Below the pieces are notes generated by a model. The model ran no database searches. It saw nothing but the letters and a program-made list of their open reading frames with translations, and had not been told where the DNA came from. DNA of 34,078 nucleotides from Lentisphaerota bacterium (lineage in GTDB: Bacteria > Verrucomicrobiota > Kiritimatiellia > UBA8416 > JAUUYL01): positions 1 through 34,078 of the forward strand of contig JAUUYL010000026.1 of assembly GCA_030590485.1 (NCBI GenBank), in the 5' to 3' direction. Positions 29,453 to 34,078 of this stretch are shown here, in pieces. Position numbers and translations under genes: made by a program. How positions within the stretch are numbered: the stretch's first letter is position 1; each line of letters opens with the position of its first letter.

Positions 29453-32400
29453 ATGAGTATACGCGTGTTGTTGGTCTTGTTGGTGTTTGCTGTATTTTTT
29501 GGAGCGGTCGCTGTATTTGCGGAAGATCCCGACCTTGACGGATTTTCCACTGAAACCGAAATGATTCTCGGCACCGATCCGCAGGATTCGGTTTCACGCC
29601 CAACCCTCGCAGATAATCAATACAAACTCCTAGCCTGGTGGCCGCTTTGCGAGAATGCGGAAGAAGCTCTCGGCACAGGCCTCGACGGCATCCTCAAACA
29701 CGGCGCAAAATTCAAGCAGAACGCTCTTATTCTTGATGGAAAGAATGACTACATAAACTTCGGCAACGCCGACCCGCTGAACATAACCAATGATATATCC
29801 TACTGCCTCTGGCTTAAACCCGAAGGAAACTGGGGCTCACAAAGAATAATCGGCAAGTTCAAAACAAAAGGCAACAACCGCTCCTTCGCAACCCTCTCAG
29901 GCCACGGCGATAGAATCTGGACATTCATCTCAGAAGACGGCTCACTCAAGAGAGACAAGATACTGCTCCAGTCAACAGGAAAGCACGCGATCAATAGAAA
30001 TCAATGGCAGCATCTCGCAATAACCTGGGACGCTACAAACGACTGTCATGGCCTCTCAACCTATATAGACGGTCTTTCTCTACAGATGTACGGTATGCCC
30101 TCCTCCAGTATAGACTCCATACATTCAAGCGAAGCCGATCTTACACTCGGGACATTCGATGTCAGAACGCTCAACCACAAATGGAAGAAAAAAGAACTGA
30201 TACAAAACGCATTCAAAGGCAGGATGTCGCAATTAATCCTCTGCGACGGCAATCTTACAGAGCTCGAAGTGCAGGAAATCTACCTGCTCGGTCGCAACGG
30301 TGACCTGCTCGGATATGTAAATACAGATTTTGACAATGACCTCATGCTCGACTGGTGGGAAAGACTCTACTTTAATGATGTAAGCCAGACAGCCCAAGGC
30401 GATTTCGACAATGATGGTCTCTCTAATATTGATGAGCAAACACACTCAACCATTCCGACAAACCCTGATACTGACAACGATCAGCTATCTGACGGCCAGG
30501 AAATTCATACATACAATACCCAGCCCCTTAATCCTGATAGTGATAATGACGGAACAACTGACGGAGCCGAAGTTCTCTTGGGCACCGATCCAACAAACGC
30601 AGCATCTTTTCCTGCAACCATCTCAGGCAATATCAATTACGCAGGCGAACAAATCGGCCTCGCAAAAACAATAGCCGCTCAAGATTCAGTCTCATGGATT
30701 TCCCCATACAACACCAGCGAGGCAACCACAGGAAGCTACAGCATTGAGAACCTTCCCAACCTCACAAGCTACTGGCTCAAAGCCTACCGCGACAGCAATC
30801 GTAACGGAATCAGAGATGCGTGGGAGGCACAAGGAATTCACGAGAACAACCCAGTCTACCTTGAGAACAGCGTCTCAGGTAAAGATATTTCGCTGACAGA
30901 TCCCGACCTCGACTCTGACGATATACCCGACTGGTGGGAAATAGCCTACCTTGGGCATATAAACGCTCATCCCCAAGACGACCCCGACAAAGACGGAGTT
31001 CTAAATATAGATGAGTATCTGGCCAGAACAGATCCGCTACAGAAAGACACCGACCGCGATGGCTGGAAAGATGGAGAAAGCCGTGAGATAGAAGTCAGCA
31101 GGGCTTTTATTGAATGGGGCCAGCCCGAATTCACACAGGGCGACGATTACATCTATACTGCACCAAGCTGGCTCAAGAGATCTTATAAGATAGGCGGAGA
31201 ATGGATATACCTCTCAGTAGAAGTCCCCGGTGTTCCTGCGCCTATGTCAACGGCAAGCAGTCTTTCGGTACCAATTACACAGATAATAATGCAAGAGCCG
31301 ACAGCAGAGACCTTGCAGATAGAACCCGAGCAGGAGGAAACTCCAGTCGTAATTACAGAAGAAGATGAGCCCGATTATCTTATCGGCGGTGAAGAAATAT
31401 ATATGGGTGAAGACTGGCTTATAAGGAAATACCAGAAGTACGGGCAGAAATATACTGAGCAATACAAAGCGCCTATTTCCACAGGTCAAAAGAAATGGCT
31501 GATTCGCAACAACCCTCTGCTTCTGCCTGTTATACAATATCTTACCCCTGATGGTAAGTTCTCAAAGAAAGGCCCACACTTTAATCCAGCCGAATGGCAT
31601 GTTCCGGTAACAGAGCCTGATGGGGTGGGAAGTCTTAATATTGAGATAGACAGAACTATTGTAACGGGTAATTTGCAAATGCAGATTCAGTTCAAAGAAC
31701 ATCCCGGCGGAACGCTCTACGTAGATTTACTGACCACAAACTATACGACGGTGACTAACGATCTTTACGGAAACATTAACTCCGGCAGTGACACTATAGT
31801 CACGAAAGATTACACAGTACCTCTTGGCAGTTATCTGACAGCAGGAGTCATACGTCTCAGAAGAGGCACAGGAGAAGTTACAGTCGGCATTCTCAAGCTG
31901 TGGATCGATCAGGATGGGGACACCTTAGACGCGGGACAGGAAGCTATTCTCGGCACAAGCGATTTGCCCGTAACTGGGCTGGACTCTGATAATGATGGTG
32001 TGAATGACAATATAGAACTCGATCAAGGCACAGATCCTGCCAATAGCGCTTCATTCTTGACGACGGTCTCGGGAGATCTCAGCTATGGCGGATCTGAGAC
32101 AGGAAATGTCTATATTGCTGCCAGCACCAACACAGCCTATAGCCCTGTGAGCTATCGTGCCACTATTGCCGCTCCCGGCGCATATACAGTTGATGGTGTT
32201 CCTACGCTCACCAATTACTACATAAGAAGCTGGGTTGATTTCAACGGCAATACTTCTTGTGACGCATGGGAGCCTCAGGGCAATTATGCAGGCAATCCGT
32301 ATTATGTTGCAGGTGCTCCGACAGGGATAGGCATAACTCTTTCTGACATGCCCGATTCTGATGGGGACGGGTTGGCTGACGCATGGGAGCAACATTATTT

Positions 32401-34078
32401 TACCAATGCAACAATAGCTGTTCCAAGCGAAGATCCTGATAATGATACGCTTGATAATATTACGGAATATTACAAAGGAACCGATCCGACAAGAGAAGAT
32501 ACAAACGGGGACGGAATGACCGATTCCGGAAGGTATGCAATAATCAAGCTTTTGCCGATCGAGATCACCCCGGCTGGACTAATGCTCAAGACTGGTTATC
32601 CTGACGACTTTACCAACAGACTCGATATTTTCACATCAACAGATTTAAACAACAAAATCGGCTGGGTTGTTGAAGCGACAGCGAACGTAAGCGGCGCAAC
32701 AAATATTCTCGAATGGCTTAAATCCGATCTTTCGGGTACAGACAGAATGTTTTTTAAGGTTTACAATGCTGATTATGATCAGGACGGAGATGGTCTCGCT
32801 GATGGGCGTGAGAAACTGGTCTATGGAACTGGAGTAGATAATCCCGATACTGACGGTGATGACATGCCGGATGGCTGGGAAATTGCTAATAATCTCAATC
32901 CCAAAGAAGACGATGCTTATCAGGATTCAGACGATGATGGATTGAGTAATATTGAAGAATATAATCTAAACACAGATTCTCAATTGCCCGATGAGGATTT
33001 TGACGGCATCACTGATGGATGGGAAATAAAGAATTTTGGAGATCTTTCAAAATCTCCGAACAGAACTGTAACGACAACTATTCAGAGCGCAATAGATGCT
33101 GCGTCCAATAATGATATCGTTCTTGTGCCAGCCGGAACTTATACAGGCACAGGCAACAAGAATCTAGATTTTCGAGGTAAAAGAATAATTCTTATATCAG
33201 CCAACGGGGCAGATCATACCGTAATTAATTGCGAGAATGACGGAAGAGGGTTTCATTTTCATTCTGAAGAGAACAATAATTCTATAATTAGCGGCTTCAC
33301 AATAGAAAACGGGAACGCTGATAATGGCGGCGGCATTTACATTAATGGTTCAAGCCCGACAATAAGACATTGTATTCTTTATAAAAATACGGCTGAATCA
33401 GGCGGTGGTGTACACGTTACTGTCAACCAATATATTCACCATCGGGATGGGTTTACGCCTAGATACTGGGTGATAGGCTCATCTCCCATAATAGAAGATT
33501 GTCGACTTGAGCGCAACATATCTGAAAGCGGTGCCGCTTTATATCTATACGATAAACCACAATCATCAGTTGATGCGTTAGATGCGAGCGGACTCCTTGA
33601 TCGTCATGTTGTTGGATATGCTCAAGTAAAAAGATGTCGCATGTTGAGAAATGCGAGATATATTGGACAGGCTGTTTATTTATCTACAATAGAAGCGGAA
33701 TTTACGAGCTGTGTGATTGCAGGAAACAAAAGTCGTGGTGTTAAGAATTCACTAGGAAAACTTACCATGCGTAACTGTACTATTTCGGAAAACATTTATT
33801 CAGGATGGGGATCTGGGGTATATGCTTCTCATTTTGGTTCTATTCCTGGACATACGAGATTATATAATACAATCGTTTGGGGAAACACGACGGAAGGGCA
33901 TCAAGTGTACGCTCTAGTTGACAATAATTATTGCCAACTAGATTATGTTTGTCACAATGACAATTATCCTGACGTTTACGGAATACAGGTTAATTTTCTC
34001 TCCATTCCTGTGGTTGCTCACAATGTTGTTGAAGATCCTCTTTTGTGCAGAAATGGCAATCTTAAACTGGGTTCACCA
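29453..34078 (+). CDS. Giant exported LamG / calcium-repeat / beta-helix protein (3' partial)
   Basis: An open frame of 1542 codons runs off the window end without a stop; GGGAGG precedes the ATG. A Sec signal peptide (cleavage after VFA, near residue 23) is followed at once by a DxDxDG repeat, then a LamG-like domain (about 58-285; LLAWWPLCENAEEAL, WQHLAITWD, YIDG). Thrombospondin-type-3-like calcium repeats (for example DSDNDGTTDGAEVLLGTDP) recur near 290-385, 481-545, 817-864, 963-1026 and 1106-1200. A Ig-like module occurs twice (about 388-480 and 866-963). From about 1206 on, right-handed beta-helix repeats resemble polysaccharide-binding or lyase-like folds. Probably a surface or secreted adhesin or glycan-interacting protein of the host. 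Confidence 0.85.
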   Translation, partial: MSIRVLLVLLVFAVFFGAVAVFAEDPDLDGFSTETEMILGTDPQDSVSRPTLADNQYKLLAWWPLCENAEEALGTGLDGILKHGAKFKQNALILDGKNDYINFGNADPLNITNDISYCLWLKPEGNWGSQRIIGKFKTKGNNRSFATLSGHGDRIWTFISEDGSLKRDKILLQSTGKHAINRNQWQHLAITWDATNDCHGLSTYIDGLSLQMYGMPSSSIDSIHSSEADLTLGTFDVRTLNHKWKKKELIQNAFKGRMSQLILCDGNLTELEVQEIYLLGRNGDLLGYVNTDFDNDLMLDWWERLYFNDVSQTAQGDFDNDGLSNIDEQTHSTIPTNPDTDNDQLSDGQEIHTYNTQPLNPDSDNDGTTDGAEVLLGTDPTNAASFPATISGNINYAGEQIGLAKTIAAQDSVSWISPYNTSEATTGSYSIENLPNLTSYWLKAYRDSNRNGIRDAWEAQGIHENNPVYLENSVSGKDISLTDPDLDSDDIPDWWEIAYLGHINAHPQDDPDKDGVLNIDEYLARTDPLQKDTDRDGWKDGESREIEVSRAFIEWGQPEFTQGDDYIYTAPSWLKRSYKIGGEWIYLSVEVPGVPAPMSTASSLSVPITQIIMQEPTAETLQIEPEQEETPVVITEEDEPDYLIGGEEIYMGEDWLIRKYQKYGQKYTEQYKAPISTGQKKWLIRNNPLLLPVIQYLTPDGKFSKKGPHFNPAEWHVPVTEPDGVGSLNIEIDRTIVTGNLQMQIQFKEHPGGTLYVDLLTTNYTTVTNDLYGNINSGSDTIVTKDYTVPLGSYLTAGVIRLRRGTGEVTVGILKLWIDQDGDTLDAGQEAILGTSDLPVTGLDSDNDGVNDNIELDQGTDPANSASFLTTVSGDLSYGGSETGNVYIAASTNTAYSPVSYRATIAAPGAYTVDGVPTLTNYYIRSWVDFNGNTSCDAWEPQGNYAGNPYYVAGAPTGIGITLSDMPDSDGDGLADAWEQHYFTNATIAVPSEDPDNDTLDNITEYYKGTDPTREDTNGDGMTDSGRYAIIKLLPIEITPAGLMLKTGYPDDFTNRLDIFTSTDLNNKIGWVVEATANVSGATNILEWLKSDLSGTDRMFFKVYNADYDQDGDGLADGREKLVYGTGVDNPDTDGDDMPDGWEIANNLNPKEDDAYQDSDDDGLSNIEEYNLNTDSQLPDEDFDGITDGWEIKNFGDLSKSPNRTVTTTIQSAIDAASNNDIVLVPAGTYTGTGNKNLDFRGKRIILISANGADHTVINCENDGRGFHFHSEENNNSIISGFTIENGNADNGGGIYINGSSPTIRHCILYKNTAESGGGVHVTVNQYIHHRDGFTPRYWVIGSSPIIEDCRLERNISESGAALYLYDKPQSSVDALDASGLLDRHVVGYAQVKRCRMLRNARYIGQAVYLSTIEAEFTSCVIAGNKSRGVKNSLGKLTMRNCTISENIYSGWGSGVYASHFGSIPGHTRLYNTIVWGNTTEGHQVYALVDNNYCQLDYVCHNDNYPDVYGIQVNFLSIPVVAHNVVEDPLLCRNGNLKLGSP

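Overview
The window looks like a bacterial chromosome carrying an integrated, phage-derived element of about 22.5 kb. The host is not identified. The biosynthetic gene layout, heptamer repeats between genes and a giant LamG/calcium-repeat/beta-helix exported protein fit a PVC-type or similar environmental lineage (Lentisphaerota, Kiritimatiellota, Verrucomicrobiota). That placement is inference only.

Host left flank (1-6653). A branched-chain amino acid operon begins with a complete attenuator: a sigma70-like promoter, a Val/Leu-rich leader peptide, an antiterminator and an intrinsic terminator just before ilvB. It continues with ilvB, ilvN, leuA, aroE and a type IV prepilin peptidase, all on the + strand. 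ilvC is not between ilvN and leuA. Convergent to these on the - strand lie a tRNA-Pro(GGG) gene with encoded CCA and, 7 nt after it, a YkgJ-type CxxCxxxCC protein.

Integrated element (about 6700-29321). A tyrosine recombinase on the + strand follows a long nested hairpin and paired direct repeats. A leftward block (8344-17202) then holds about fourteen small genes: a ribbon-helix-helix-like regulator, proteins with Asn/Gly/Val-rich tails, an orphan response regulator, several membrane-anchored helical proteins, a nuclease-like protein, a lipoprotein, a P-loop kinase-like protein and a DUF5677-like protein. At 17203-17312 is a divergent control region with two related operators, one a perfect 28-bp palindrome. 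The rightward block (17313-29321) carries regulators, a replication initiator with iteron-like repeats inside its gene, zinc-binding small proteins, a primase-helicase, the large terminase subunit, a portal protein and small genes. No capsid, tail or lysis gene is visible, so the element is a decayed prophage, a satellite, or a phage continuing elsewhere.

Between the small genes after the portal gene, at 28351-28680, are two diverged copies of a long nested stem structure. Their helices keep pairing although both strands have changed, while short unpaired stretches are conserved. This is the best candidate here for an undescribed structured RNA.

Host right flank (29453-34078). A very large exported protein gene runs off the end of the window. 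It encodes a signal peptide, a LamG-like domain, many calcium-binding DxDxDG repeats, a duplicated Ig-like module and a right-handed beta-helix.
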